Below, in pieces: positions 7,149 through 16,138 of a stretch of DNA of 64,000 bases. The stretch comes from CAIMUS01 sp046347625 (lineage in GTDB: Bacteria; Pseudomonadota; Gammaproteobacteria; Competibacterales; Competibacteraceae), in NCBI GenBank assembly GCA_046347625.1, contig JAXMFU010000001.1, positions 868,001 to 932,000 of the forward strand, written 5' to 3'. The notes under the pieces were generated by a model. It made no database searches, was not told the DNA's origin, and saw only the letters and a list, made by a program, of their open reading frames with translations. Both the position numbers and the translations under genes were made by a program. Within the stretch, counting starts at the first letter, position 1. Every line of letters starts with the position of its first letter.

Positions 7149-8135
7149 TCAAGTGGCCAGCAATTCCACCAGCGACCCGCCGTCATGAATCCGTCGAATT
7201 GCCTCCGCGAACAGCCCGGCGGCGGGCAGTACCACCAGCTTCTGTTCGACTAGCTCCGGTTCCAGCCGCAATGGCGGGATGGTATCCGTAACGATGACCT
7301 GTTCGATTTCCGCGGCGGCCAGCAGCCGATCGGCGTGACCGACGAAGACACCGTGCGAAGCGGCGGCATAAACCTGGGTTGCGCCCCGATCTTTACAGGC
7401 TTTGGCCGCGCCCAGCAGGGTGCCGCCGGTGCTGATCAGGTCGTCGATAATGATGGTCACGCTGTCCTGTACTTCGCCGACCAGCATGCCGACACTGAGC
7501 ACACCCTTGGCACGGGCCTTCTGCATAAAGGCGATTGGCAAATCTTTCTGCAAACGCCGGCCCAGGAACTGACGGAATTGTTCCGCCCGCTTCATTCCGC
7601 CGACATCGGGAGAGACCACAGTAATCTTGGCATCCGGCGGCAGGAGTGAGGTGAAATAATCCACGAACAGAGGATTGGCTTCCAGATGATCGCAATACGA
7701 GCGGCAGGCGTTCTGATAGGCCGCCAGATTGTGTACGTCCAGGGTGATCACCCGATCGGTTCCGACCGCCTCCAGCAACGCCGCCAGATAGCGCGTCGTC
7801 ACCGGATCGCGCGGTTGGGTCTTGCGGTCCTTGCGGGCATAGGCCAGGTAGGGAATGACCGCAGTGGTGCGGGCTGCGGAGGCGTCTTTTAAACAGCCGA
7901 GAAAAAAAAGCAGGCGGCAGAGCTTGTCGTTGACGCTCTGACCGGCGTCGGCATAGAGGGAATGGATCACGAAGACATCCCGCCCGCGCACATTTACCAG
8001 GGGTCGGGATTTATGTTCCCCGTCTTCGAATTCCCGTTCTTCATGTGCGCTCAGTGGAATACCCAGGTGGTCGGCAACCCGTTCGCCGAAATCCCGGCTT
8101 GCGTTCAAGGCAAACAGAATCAACTCTTGGTCCAT
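7149..8135 (-). CDS. Divergent ribose-phosphate pyrophosphokinase (PRPP synthetase) paralogue
   Basis: A 328-residue protein of the PRPP synthetase family, which makes 5-phosphoribosyl 1-diphosphate from ribose 5-phosphate and ATP. The PRPP-binding loop is clear near residue 220 (IIIDDLISTGGTL), and the ATP/ribose-5-P region appears as YARKDRKTQPRDPVTTRYLA. Compared with housekeeping Prs, the flexible-loop SARVPI and the DLHAxQIQGFF segment are replaced (DVHNLAAYQNACR), so this is a divergent class and probably not the only Prs in the genome. The ATG at 8135 follows an AGGAGG box; the ATG eight codons upstream lacks one. It is transcribed away from pstS, from the same 180-bp gap. Confidence 0.85.
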   Translation of the reverse strand: MDQELILFALNASRDFGERVADHLGIPLSAHEEREFEDGEHKSRPLVNVRGRDVFVIHSLYADAGQSVNDKLCRLLFFLGCLKDASAARTTAVIPYLAYARKDRKTQPRDPVTTRYLAALLEAVGTDRVITLDVHNLAAYQNACRSYCDHLEANPLFVDYFTSLLPPDAKITVVSPDVGGMKRAEQFRQFLGRRLQKDLPIAFMQKARAKGVLSVGMLVGEVQDSVTIIIDDLISTGGTLLGAAKACKDRGATQVYAAASHGVFVGHADRLLAAAEIEQVIVTDTIPPLRLEPELVEQKLVVLPAAGLFAEAIRRIHDGGSLVELLAT

Positions 8136-8229
8136 CGCTCCTCCTTCTGGATGCAACACCGGACAGCCAGCACGAACACCTTGTCCGGTAACAGGATTTT
8201 CATGAAAGCTACACAGATAGTACGATCTT

Positions 8230-8264
8230 TTGTAACAAAACTGTAGTATTTCACGGCTATAGTG
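8230..8264 (+). promoter_or_regulatory. Probable PhoB-dependent promoter (Pho box plus -10) of the pst operon
   Basis: Two 7-mers, TTGTAAC and CTGTAGT, are separated by AAAA (8230-8247). This matches the layout of a Pho box (CTGTCAT repeats 11 bp apart). Eleven bases further on is TATAGT (8259-8264), the right spacing for a -10 element when PhoB replaces the -35. The repeats match consensus at about 4/7 and 5/7, so the call rests on layout plus gene context. Confidence 0.6.
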
Positions 8265-8313
8265 CCACCGGATTTGAGATATCTCCTACGGCCAATAACG
8301 AGCGGAGGTTTTT

Positions 8314-9375
8314 GTGAGATTCAACCGGTTTACTATCGCTGTCGCTTGCAGTGCAGTATTCGCCACGAGCACGGTTTACGCCCAGGCGGCGCGCGATTAT
8401 ATCAGTATCGTCGGTTCCTCCACGGTCTATCCCTTCGCTACAGTGGTGGCGGAGCAATTCGGTAAGACCACCAAGTTCAAGACCCCCAAGATCGAGTCCA
8501 CCGGCACCGGTGGCGGTCTCAAGCTGTTCTGTTCCGGCGTCGGGGTGCAGTATCCCGATATTACCAATGCCTCGCGTCGGATCAAGGATACCGAAATGGA
8601 AACCTGCGCCAAGAACGGGGTCAAGGATATTGCCGAGGTCGAGATCGGGTTTGACGGCATTGCGATTGCCAACTCCAAGAAGGCCAAGCATTACACCCTG
8701 ACGCTGAAGGATCTCTACCTGGCATTGGCCAAGAATGTACCCGATCCCAACGGCCAGCCCAAGCTGGTGCCCAATCCCTACAAGAAATGGAATGAGATCG
8801 ATCCCAAGCTGCCCGACGCTGGAATCGAAGTACTGGGACCGCCGCCGACTTCGGGTACCCGTGACGCCTTCGTCGAACTGGTGATGGATCCCGGCTGTAA
8901 GGAATTCGGCTTCCTGAAGGATATGGAAAAGAGCGATCCCAACGCTTTCAAAGCGGCCTGCGGGACGCTCCGCGAGGATGGCGCTTATATCGAGGCCGGC
9001 GAGAACGATAATTTAATCGTCCAGAAGCTGGAGGCCAATCCCAGCGCCTTAGGGATCTTCGGCTACAGCTATCTGGAAGAAAACCTGGATAAAATTCAAG
9101 GCTCCCATATCGACGGCATGCAGCCGACCTACGAGAATATCTCGTCCGGTAAATACCCCGTTTCCCGCCCCTTGTTCTTTTATGTGAAAAAAGCTCATGT
9201 AGGCACCATCCCCGGCATTAAGGAATACGTCGCCGAGTTCGTTTCCGATAAGGCCATCGGTCCCGAAGGTTATCTGACCGACAAAGGATTGATCGCGCTG
9301 CCGAAAGACAAGCTTAAAGCGGCTCGTACCCGCGCCCTCGATCTGGAAAACGTCAATCTTTCCGTCGCTCCCTGA
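8314..9375 (+). CDS. pstS: Phosphate ABC transporter, periplasmic phosphate-binding protein
   Basis: A 353-residue periplasmic protein with signal peptide 1-23 (MRFNRF to VYAQA). It binds inorganic phosphate and passes it to PstCA. The binding-site motifs GSSTVYPFA (about residue 33) and ESTGTGGGLKLFC are present, as is PPTSGTRDAF near 185 that supplies further phosphate ligands. It starts with GTG after a GGAGG box. It is the first gene of pstSCAB-phoU behind a Pho box, and a hairpin after it probably limits read-through so that PstS is made in excess. Confidence 0.96.
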   Translation: MRFNRFTIAVACSAVFATSTVYAQAARDYISIVGSSTVYPFATVVAEQFGKTTKFKTPKIESTGTGGGLKLFCSGVGVQYPDITNASRRIKDTEMETCAKNGVKDIAEVEIGFDGIAIANSKKAKHYTLTLKDLYLALAKNVPDPNGQPKLVPNPYKKWNEIDPKLPDAGIEVLGPPPTSGTRDAFVELVMDPGCKEFGFLKDMEKSDPNAFKAACGTLREDGAYIEAGENDNLIVQKLEANPSALGIFGYSYLEENLDKIQGSHIDGMQPTYENISSGKYPVSRPLFFYVKKAHVGTIPGIKEYVAEFVSDKAIGPEGYLTDKGLIALPKDKLKAARTRALDLENVNLSVAP

Positions 9376-9405
9376 ACCACAGGTCGGGTATAGTGGTGGT
9401 AGCCG

Positions 9406-9434
9406 GCGACCGGGTTTCCCGGTCGCTGTTTTTT
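9406..9434 (+). terminator. Intra-operon terminator/attenuator after pstS
   Basis: A perfect 9-bp stem GCGACCGGG / CCCGGTCGC with a 3-nt loop, then TGTTTTTT. It sits between pstS and pstC and is likely a partial terminator. Confidence 0.85.
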
Positions 9435-9470
9435 ATCTGATACTATCATTGGATCATTAAGATTCCGCTT

Positions 9471-10850
9471 ATGTCGATTTACTTGGTCCTGACCCTGCTG
9501 TTCCTGACCACGATTGGTTACTATCTGGGCAAAACCCGGTCGCTGGCGGTAGCCAACGGTCATATCAGGAACCTGCATTCTCTGCCCGGTTACTATGGCT
9601 TCTATACCGCGTTGTGGTGCGGCATTCCGGCTTTACTGGTATTGGCGTTCTGGCTCGCGCTGGAACCCACGGTCATCACCCGCCTGGTGATCGCCGGCCT
9701 GCCGCCGGAGATACAGGCCGAATCGCCGGATAAATTGGCCCTGCTCGTTAACAATATTAAAAACCTGGCGCACGGCAATATCGTTTCCGAGACGCCCGAT
9801 CCGATCATGCAAGCGGCCGCCGAGCACTACCAGCGGCTGGAAACCATCGTCACCGCCGCCCTATGGGTCGTCGTGCTGACACTGATTATCGCCGGCGGCC
9901 TGTACGCCTGGCGCACCATTGCCCCTCGGCTAAGGGCGCGTAACCGGGTCGAGCGGACCGTCATGGTATTCCTGATCGCCTGTTCCATCTTCGCCATTTT
10001 CACCACGGTCGGCATCGTGCTGTCGGTGCTGTTCGAGTCCCTGCTGTTCTTCCATAAAGTACCGCTCGCGGAATTTCTGTTCGGTTTGAAATGGAGTCCA
10101 CAGATTGCGCTGCGGGCCGATCAGGTCGGATCCTCGGGTGCGTTCGGTATGGTGCCGTTGTTCACCGGCACCCTGTTGATTTCTTTCATTGCTATGGCCG
10201 TGGCCGTGCCTATCGGCCTACTCTCCGCCCTGTATCTATCGGAATATGCCCATCCCAGATTTCGGGCCGTGGCCAAGCCGCTGCTGGAAATTCTGGCGGG
10301 TATTCCTACCGTGGTCTATGGGTTCTTCGCCGCCTTGACCGTGGCTCCTCTGGTTCGTGAGATCGGTACCGCGCTGGGCTTTGAAGTGGCCTCCGAGAGC
10401 GCCTTGGCGGCGGGCTTGGTGATGGGTATTATGATCATCCCCTTTATCTCGTCCCTCTCCGATGACGTGATCAATGCGGTGCCACAAGCCATGCGGGACG
10501 GTTCCTACGCCCTGGGCGCCACGCACTCCGAAACGATCAAGCGGGTGATTCTGCCGGCGGCGTTGCCGGGCATCGTCGGCGGGGTGTTGCTGGCCATTTC
10601 CCGCGCCATCGGCGAAACCATGATCGTGGTGATGGCCGCCGGCCTGTCCGCCAACCTGACCGCCAATCCACTGGAAGCGGTCACCACCATCACCGTGCAG
10701 ATCGTCACCCTGCTGACGGGCGATCAGGAGTTCGACAGTCCTAAAACCCTGGCCGCCTTTGCCCTGGGACTGGTGTTGTTCGTCGTCACGCTGGCGTTGA
10801 ATGTGATCGCCCTGCATATCGTCCGAAAGTATCGGGAGCAGTATGAGTAA
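9471..10850 (+). CDS. pstC: Phosphate ABC transporter permease PstC (long form)
   Basis: A 459-residue inner-membrane permease. Residues 1-20 and 45-70 are membrane segments. A periplasmic/linker insertion follows (about 70-120), then further segments and the permease core from about 230, with the EAA-type cytoplasmic loop near 340 (DGSYALGATHSETIKRVILPAALPGI). It is about 140 residues longer than the E. coli protein because of the N-terminal extension, a form seen in many proteobacteria. It overlaps pstA by 8 bp, indicating translational coupling. Confidence 0.95.
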   Translation: MSIYLVLTLLFLTTIGYYLGKTRSLAVANGHIRNLHSLPGYYGFYTALWCGIPALLVLAFWLALEPTVITRLVIAGLPPEIQAESPDKLALLVNNIKNLAHGNIVSETPDPIMQAAAEHYQRLETIVTAALWVVVLTLIIAGGLYAWRTIAPRLRARNRVERTVMVFLIACSIFAIFTTVGIVLSVLFESLLFFHKVPLAEFLFGLKWSPQIALRADQVGSSGAFGMVPLFTGTLLISFIAMAVAVPIGLLSALYLSEYAHPRFRAVAKPLLEILAGIPTVVYGFFAALTVAPLVREIGTALGFEVASESALAAGLVMGIMIIPFISSLSDDVINAVPQAMRDGSYALGATHSETIKRVILPAALPGIVGGVLLAISRAIGETMIVVMAAGLSANLTANPLEAVTTITVQIVTLLTGDQEFDSPKTLAAFALGLVLFVVTLALNVIALHIVRKYREQYE

Positions 10851-12144
10851 TCACAGCTTGACGGTGCGGAAAGATACGACCGCCCTTATCCGAGCGGGAA
10901 TTCAACGGCGCCATGCCGCCGAAAAGCGCTTCAAATGGTATGGTCTGATTGCCCTCAGCCTTGGCCTGCTCACGGTGGTGCTGCTGTTTGCCGACATTGC
11001 CGTCAAAGCGTGGCCGGCTTTCCGGCAGACCTCGATCCGGCTGGCTATTTATTTCGATCCCGAGATTCTCTATCAGGACGGCCGACAGGACCCGCAGACC
11101 CTGGCCACAGCGGATTACAGCCAGCTTTGGAAAAAGGCGCTGCGCCAGGATTTCCCCGAGGTCACTGAAAGGGCACAATTACGCCCGCTCTATGGTCTTA
11201 TCAGTTCCGGGGCCACCTTTCAGTTGCAGGAGATGGTCATGGCCGATCCGTCCTTGGTCGGTCAGACCCGCAATGTCTGGTTGCTGGCAAGCGATACGGT
11301 AGACTCCTTTTTCAAAGGTAGTATCAATCGTGCCATGTCGGAAGACACCCGCCCGCTCAAGGATAATCAGGTCGCCTGGCTGGACCGGCTCGAAGAGCAT
11401 GGCAGGGTGGAGACCCATTTCAACACCTTGTTCTTTACCAATGGCGACTCCCGCGAGCCGGAACTGGCCGGCATCCGCGGCGCCCTGGTCGGTTCTTTTT
11501 ATACGATTCTAATTACCCTGGCACTGTCTTTTCCTATTGCCGTGGCGGCGGCAATCTATTTGGAGGAATTTGCTGCACGCAACCGCTGGACCGATCTGAT
11601 CGAAGTCAATATCAATAACCTGGCGGCGGTGCCTTCCATTATCTTTGGTTTGCTGGGATTGGCCATCTTTATCAATTTTTTCGGCCTGCCGCGCTCGACT
11701 CCCATCGTGGGAAGCCTGGTCCTGACTTTGATGACCCTGCCGGTCATGATTATCGCCGGCCGGGTGGCGCTGAAATCGGTACCACCGTCGATTCGCGAAG
11801 CGGCCTTGGGCATGGGCGCGTCACGTCTGCAAACGGTCACCGATCATGTCTTGCCATTAGCGATGCCGGGTATTTTGACCGGTTCCATTCTGGGGATGGC
11901 CCGTGCTTTGGGCGAGACCGCACCGCTGCTGATGATCGGCATGATCGCCTTTGTGGTCGATGTCCCCCATAGCCCCTTGCAGCCGGCCACCGTCTTGCCG
12001 GTGCAGATTTTTCTCTGGGCCGACCTGCCGGAACGGGCTTTTGTCGAACGCACGTCGGCGGCCATTATCGTCTTGTTGGCCTTTCTGGCGGTGATGAATG
12101 CGACCGCGGTTATCCTGCGCCGGCGGTTCGAGCGGCGCTGGTGA
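10843..12144 (+). CDS. pstA: Phosphate ABC transporter permease PstA (long form)
   Basis: A 433-residue inner-membrane partner of PstC. After a first membrane helix (about 33-53) comes a roughly 150-residue periplasmic domain (FDPEILYQDGRQDPQ onward) that short PstA proteins lack. The six-helix permease core starts near residue 210, with the EAA loop AALGMGASRLQTVTDHVLPL near 310. Together with the long PstC this indicates the extended PstCA type. The start overlaps the pstC stop. A 69-bp heptamer-rich spacer separates it from pstB. Confidence 0.94.
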   Translation: MSNHSLTVRKDTTALIRAGIQRRHAAEKRFKWYGLIALSLGLLTVVLLFADIAVKAWPAFRQTSIRLAIYFDPEILYQDGRQDPQTLATADYSQLWKKALRQDFPEVTERAQLRPLYGLISSGATFQLQEMVMADPSLVGQTRNVWLLASDTVDSFFKGSINRAMSEDTRPLKDNQVAWLDRLEEHGRVETHFNTLFFTNGDSREPELAGIRGALVGSFYTILITLALSFPIAVAAAIYLEEFAARNRWTDLIEVNINNLAAVPSIIFGLLGLAIFINFFGLPRSTPIVGSLVLTLMTLPVMIIAGRVALKSVPPSIREAALGMGASRLQTVTDHVLPLAMPGILTGSILGMARALGETAPLLMIGMIAFVVDVPHSPLQPATVLPVQIFLWADLPERAFVERTSAAIIVLLAFLAVMNATAVILRRRFERRW

Positions 12145-12165
12145 GGAAGAGAGGCTAAAGGCTAA

Positions 12166-12204
12166 AGCCACAAGCCACAAGCCACAAGCCACAAGCCACA
12201 AGCC
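12166..12204 (+). repeat. Tandem heptamer repeat (AGCCACA)n between pstA and pstB
   Basis: Five head-to-tail copies of AGCCACA starting at 12166, 12173, 12180, 12187 and 12194, then a partial AGCC. They are preceded by GGCTAAAGGCTAAA, a motif also found near 47187-47203 and 54569-54585. Confidence 0.9.
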
Positions 12205-12228
12205 TGAAGACTGATGAGGCCGGAATTC

Positions 12229-13128
12229 ATGAATACAACTGCTAGTGCTTTTTCTAATAGGACGCCTGAGGTCCCGCTGTCGAGCCATGCCGCCATTCAA
12301 GCGCCGCCGAAAGCGGGTCCCCGTGTCACCGATTATAATGACCGTCGGACCGTGGGTAATATCGCGGTCGACGATCCTAAGATGGTCTGCCGTAAGGTCA
12401 ACGTCTACTATGGCGAAAAACATGCTATCAAGGACGTCGGCATCGATATTGGCAATCAGCAGGTAACCGCCTTTATCGGGCCTTCGGGCTGTGGCAAATC
12501 GACTTTCCTGCGCTGTCTGAATCGGATGAACGATACCATTCCCGGCTGTCGGGTGACCGGCGAGATCCGCCTCGACCAGGAAAGTGTCTACGATAAAAAT
12601 CTGGATGTCGTCCAGTTGCGCGCCCGGGTCGGAATGGTCTTTCAAAAGCCCAATCCTTTTCCCAAGTCTATTTATGAAAATATTGCCTATGGTCCCCGTA
12701 TCCATGGCTTGACCGCCAATAAAAAGGAACTCGATGAATTGGTGCAGACCTGCCTGGAGAGAGCGGGCCTGTGGGACGAGGTCCAGGATCGGCTGGAACA
12801 GCCGGGCACCAGCCTGTCGGGCGGACAGCAACAGCGCCTGTGTATCGCCCGGGCGATTTCGGTCAATCCCGAAGTCATTCTGATGGACGAACCCTGTTCG
12901 GCGCTGGACCCGATCGCCACCGCCAGGATCGAGGAATTAATGGACGAATTGCGGGAGAATTATGCTATCGTAATCGTAACTCATTCGATGCAGCAGGCCG
13001 CCCGTGTTTCTCAACGTACCGCTTATTTCCATCTGGGCGATTTGATCGAAGTGGGCGATACCGAGCAGATTTTCACCAATCCGCAGCATCGGCTGACCGA
13101 AGACTATATTACCGGCCGCTTCGGCTGA
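12229..13128 (+). CDS. pstB: Phosphate ABC transporter ATP-binding protein
   Basis: A 299-residue ATPase that drives PstCA. Walker A is GPSGCGKST at about residue 84, the signature is LSGGQQQR near 200, and Walker B is VILMDEPCSALDP near 220, followed by the H-loop VTHSMQQAARVS. The first 45 residues are an unusual unstructured extension, so the protein is about 40 longer than E. coli PstB. The ATG at 12229 follows GAGG; an in-frame ATG at 12214 lacks a ribosome site but cannot be excluded. Confidence 0.96.
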   Translation: MNTTASAFSNRTPEVPLSSHAAIQAPPKAGPRVTDYNDRRTVGNIAVDDPKMVCRKVNVYYGEKHAIKDVGIDIGNQQVTAFIGPSGCGKSTFLRCLNRMNDTIPGCRVTGEIRLDQESVYDKNLDVVQLRARVGMVFQKPNPFPKSIYENIAYGPRIHGLTANKKELDELVQTCLERAGLWDEVQDRLEQPGTSLSGGQQQRLCIARAISVNPEVILMDEPCSALDPIATARIEELMDELRENYAIVIVTHSMQQAARVSQRTAYFHLGDLIEVGDTEQIFTNPQHRLTEDYITGRFG

Positions 13129-13158
13129 TACACCGCTCCCGTTCCAGAGGAAGATAAC

Positions 13159-13872
13159 ATGGCTATCAGCAAAGACGAGCATATCGTCAAACGCTACGAT
13201 CAGGATCTGACCCATTTGCGCAATCTGGTGCTGGAAATGGGCGGCTTGGTGGAAGATCAGATCGAGCGGGCGATGGATGCCCTGGATGAGGAAGACATTG
13301 TCGAAGCTCGGGAAGTGATCGCCCGCGATCAATTGGTCAATGGCCTCGAAGTCAAGGCCGATGAAGCCAGCATTAGTCTGGTCGCCTTACGGCAGCCACT
13401 GGCCAGCGATCTGCGGCTGGTCATGTCGCTGTACAAGGCGGTGACCGATCTGGAGCGGATTGGCGACGAGGCCGAGCGAATCGCCCGGATGGTGGTGCAT
13501 ATCTACGATACCGCCGTAAGTCCGCCCAGCAATAAGCTGTTTCGGGATGTCATGGCCATGGCGGAACTGGCCAAGGTCATGCTGCACGATGCCTTGGATG
13601 CGCTGGCCCGGGTGGATGCGGATAAAGCCATCATGGTCGCCCAGAGCGATCATGCGCTGGATAATCAATTTCAGGACGGAATGCGGCGCTTGATCACCTA
13701 TATGATGGAAGACCCCCGCCTTATCGGTCACGCCATCGATGTGATCTTTATGCTCCGCAGCCTGGAACGGATCGGCGATCACGCCAAGAACATCGCCGAG
13801 TATGTGATCTATCTGGTCAAGGGCAAGGATATCCGTCATACCCCACTGCCTGAGTCGTCGGAGCTGACTTAA
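13159..13872 (+). CDS. phoU: Phosphate signalling regulator PhoU
   Basis: A 237-residue, all-helical protein of two PhoU repeats (about 20-110 and 120-215). Metal-binding E/D-x-x-x-D motifs are visible as EADEASIS, RIGDEAERIA and RIGDHAKNIAEYV. It links the Pst transporter to the PhoR kinase and represses the Pho regulon when phosphate is plentiful. It is the last gene of the operon, 30 bp after pstB, with an AGAGGAAG ribosome site. phoB and phoR are not in the window. Confidence 0.95.
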   Translation: MAISKDEHIVKRYDQDLTHLRNLVLEMGGLVEDQIERAMDALDEEDIVEAREVIARDQLVNGLEVKADEASISLVALRQPLASDLRLVMSLYKAVTDLERIGDEAERIARMVVHIYDTAVSPPSNKLFRDVMAMAELAKVMLHDALDALARVDADKAIMVAQSDHALDNQFQDGMRRLITYMMEDPRLIGHAIDVIFMLRSLERIGDHAKNIAEYVIYLVKGKDIRHTPLPESSELT

Positions 13873-14114
13873 CAGACGGGCTTATAAATTACACTGAACC
13901 GAGTCCCGTTTGAGTCCTATCGTTTTCCCTTAACGGTGGCCTCGCAGGGGAGGGTTTCGGCGCGCCTAACCCAACCTACCTTATCGGCTCATCCCAATCG
14001 TGCCCGCCTATCGAAACTGCGTTAGAATGGCGGGCGCATTCCCGACCCCGTTCCAGCCAAACCGGGTGCATTCCTTAAATAACCGCAGGCTTCGATCCCT
14101 GAGGAGCTACTTGT

Positions 14115-14618
14115 ATGAGCAACACCGAAGAATATATCGCCCAAGTCAGCCACGACATGGTCAAGAATTCCGCACTGGGCCAGGAGTTGACGGATAAACA
14201 GTGCGAGACACTAGGTAAGATCATTACCGTTCGTGGCCTGAGGGAAGGCGATTATTTGTTCAATGAAGGCGACATGGATGACACCCTCTATGTGATCGTC
14301 AAAGGCAGCCTGGAAGCGCTGCGGGCCGGCGGTGGGGGCGATCTGGTAAGCCTGTATGTGTTGCGCGAAGGCGAAATGGCGGGAGTGCTGGGCTTTATCA
14401 ACGGTCAGGGCCACAGTGCCGGCGTGCGGGCCATTACCGATAGCGAAGTATTTTGCCTGTTGCGGCCGAAGTTCGAGTCCTTGAATCGGGAGGATCCGGA
14501 CTTGGTCTATAAAGTCATGCGGGCCTTGTTCCGTACCTTGCATGTGATCTTGCGGCGCATGCATACTCAGTACGCCGAACTCAGCAACTATATCTTCAAG
14601 CAGCACGGCCGCTATTGA
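14115..14618 (+). CDS. Cyclic nucleotide-binding domain protein without DNA-binding domain
   Basis: A 167-residue cytoplasmic protein made almost entirely of one Crp-type cNMP-binding beta-roll: GLREGDYLFNEGDMDDTLYV at about 37-57, VIVKGSLEAL, LREGEMAGVLGFINGQGHSAGVRA with the phosphate-binding cassette region near 90-110, then a helical tail. The usual R in the cassette is not clearly in place, so ligand binding is uncertain. There is no helix-turn-helix, which suggests a stand-alone regulator that acts on another protein. The ATG follows a GAGGAG box. The gene is convergent with bpt. Confidence 0.82.
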   Translation: MSNTEEYIAQVSHDMVKNSALGQELTDKQCETLGKIITVRGLREGDYLFNEGDMDDTLYVIVKGSLEALRAGGGGDLVSLYVLREGEMAGVLGFINGQGHSAGVRAITDSEVFCLLRPKFESLNREDPDLVYKVMRALFRTLHVILRRMHTQYAELSNYIFKQHGRY

Positions 14619-14630
14619 TGCGATCGTATT

Positions 14631-14686
14631 GTAGGAGCGAGCTGGCTCGCGAACTTCAGCAACTTCACGAGCCAGCTCGCTCCTAC
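14631..14686. repeat. Large hairpin of family E (GTAGGAGCGAGCT-GCTCGCGAA), probable bidirectional terminator
   Basis: GTAGGAGCGAGCTGGCTCG faces CGAGCCAGCTCGCTCCTAC across a short loop, a stem of about 19 bp. It lies between two convergent genes and probably stops both. Single arms of the same family occur at 39984-40056. Confidence 0.8.
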
Positions 14687-14693
14687 GGAAGTT

Positions 14694-15410
14694 TTACCCC
14701 ACCTCGATCCAGCCTCCCCCCACGAACACCTGATGGGGCCGAAAGTTGGCCTTATAGGCCATTTTGTGGCATTCCTGCACCCAGTAGCCGAGATAGACCC
14801 ATTCCAGATTCAAGCGGCGGGCCTCGGCGAGTTGCCAGAGGATCGCATAGGTGCCCAGACCGCGGGCCGCTTCGGCCGGATCGAAAAAGGTATAGACCGC
14901 CGACAGGCCGTTATCCAGACGATCGACGATAGCGACCGCCAGCAGACGACCGCCCCGCCGGAATTCGTAGAGCAGGGTATCGCTCCAGTCGGCGCTGATA
15001 AAGCTCAGGTAGCTTTCCGGCGAACTGTCATCCATTCCACCGCCGGGGTGACGCACTTGCAGATAGCGGCTGAAAAGCTGGTAATGCTCGAAATCGAACA
15101 CCGGTTTCAGACGCCGCACGTGCAGGTCCCGATTGCGGCTCCAGGTGCGACGTTGCGAGCGGTTGGGTCGAAAGGCCCGTACCGGAATGCGCAGTGACAG
15201 GCAAGCCTTGCAGCTTCGGCAGTGGGGCCGGTAGACATGATCGCCGCTACGGCGAAAACCGAGCGTAGCCAGATGGCTGTATACCTGATTATCGACGACC
15301 AGCGGATCGGCGACCAGGTGACGGGCCGGCCGTCCCGGCAGATAGCTGCAGTTGTGTTCGGCGCTCAGCAACAAGCGCAGGTTGCGCAGTGAATCGAGAC
15401 GGGCGTTCAT
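14694..15410 (-). CDS. bpt: Aspartate/glutamate leucyltransferase (bacterial protein transferase)
   Basis: A 238-residue enzyme that moves Leu from Leu-tRNA to proteins with N-terminal Asp or Glu, feeding the ClpS/ClpAP N-end rule pathway. The N-terminal Cys-rich segment has C-SYLPGRPARH and YRPHCRSCKACLSLRIPV, and the C-terminal GNAT-like domain includes YTFFDPAEAARGLGTYAILW and YLGYWVQECHKMAYKANFRP. The ATG at 15410 overlaps the aat stop by 4 bp (ATGA); the longer upstream frame is only the reverse of aat. Length and motifs are standard. Confidence 0.95.
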   Translation of the reverse strand: MNARLDSLRNLRLLLSAEHNCSYLPGRPARHLVADPLVVDNQVYSHLATLGFRRSGDHVYRPHCRSCKACLSLRIPVRAFRPNRSQRRTWSRNRDLHVRRLKPVFDFEHYQLFSRYLQVRHPGGGMDDSSPESYLSFISADWSDTLLYEFRRGGRLLAVAIVDRLDNGLSAVYTFFDPAEAARGLGTYAILWQLAEARRLNLEWVYLGYWVQECHKMAYKANFRPHQVFVGGGWIEVG

Positions 15411-16138
15411 GTGGGTGCCATCCCACCGGGCAGATCCGAGTCGAGACGCCAACTGCCGGGTGGACCCGGCAGATAGCAGAAACGGCGGAGCAACTCCAGA
15501 AACAGAGTACGCGGAATATCCTCGGCGCCCAGGCTGAGCAGATGCTGCGTGTGCATCTGACAGTCGATAAACGGAAAGCGCCAGCGCTCCAATTGTTGGC
15601 ATAAGGTCACCAGCGCTACTTTGGAGGCGTCGCTCATCCGGCTGAACATCGATTCGCCGTAAAAGACCCGACCGATGGCCACACCGTACAGGCCGCCCAC
15701 CAGTTCCCCGGCATGCCAGGTTTCCAGCGAATGGGCATGACCGAGTTCATGCAGTCGTAGGTAAGCCCGGGCAACCGCCGGGGTGATCCAGGTGCCCGGC
15801 GGTTGCCCGGAACGCGGTGCACTGCACTGCTGGAGTACCTGGGCGAAGGCCCGGTCCACCGTCACGGTAAACAGACCCTGCTTGATCGTCTTGCGCAGGC
15901 TGCGGGAAATCTTGATACGGTCGGTAAACAGAATCGTCCGGGGATCGGGCGACCACCATAGTATCGGCTGACCGGGGGAGTACCAGGGAAAAATACCGTG
16001 GCGGTAAGCGCGCAACAGCCGGCGCGGTGACAGATTGCCGCCTACCGCCAGCAGACCGTCCGGCTCCGCCAGGGCCCGTTCCGGATCGGGGAAAGGCTGA
16101 CTGTCGTCATAAGGGTCAAGCCAGGGTAGACGACTCAT
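15407..16138 (-). CDS. aat: Leucyl/phenylalanyl-tRNA-protein transferase
   Basis: A 243-residue enzyme that adds Leu or Phe to proteins beginning with Arg or Lys. Typical motifs are PDPERAL-EPDGLLAVGG near the start, YRHGIFPWYSPGQPILWWSPDPR at about 45-68, HSLETWHAGELVGGLYGVAIG near 150, and FIDCQMHTQHLLSLGAE. It sits between the acyltransferase and bpt with 4-bp overlaps at both ends, so the three form one operon and both N-end rule transferases are made together. Confidence 0.96.
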   Translation of the reverse strand: MSRLPWLDPYDDSQPFPDPERALAEPDGLLAVGGNLSPRRLLRAYRHGIFPWYSPGQPILWWSPDPRTILFTDRIKISRSLRKTIKQGLFTVTVDRAFAQVLQQCSAPRSGQPPGTWITPAVARAYLRLHELGHAHSLETWHAGELVGGLYGVAIGRVFYGESMFSRMSDASKVALVTLCQQLERWRFPFIDCQMHTQHLLSLGAEDIPRTLFLELLRRFCYLPGPPGSWRLDSDLPGGMAPT

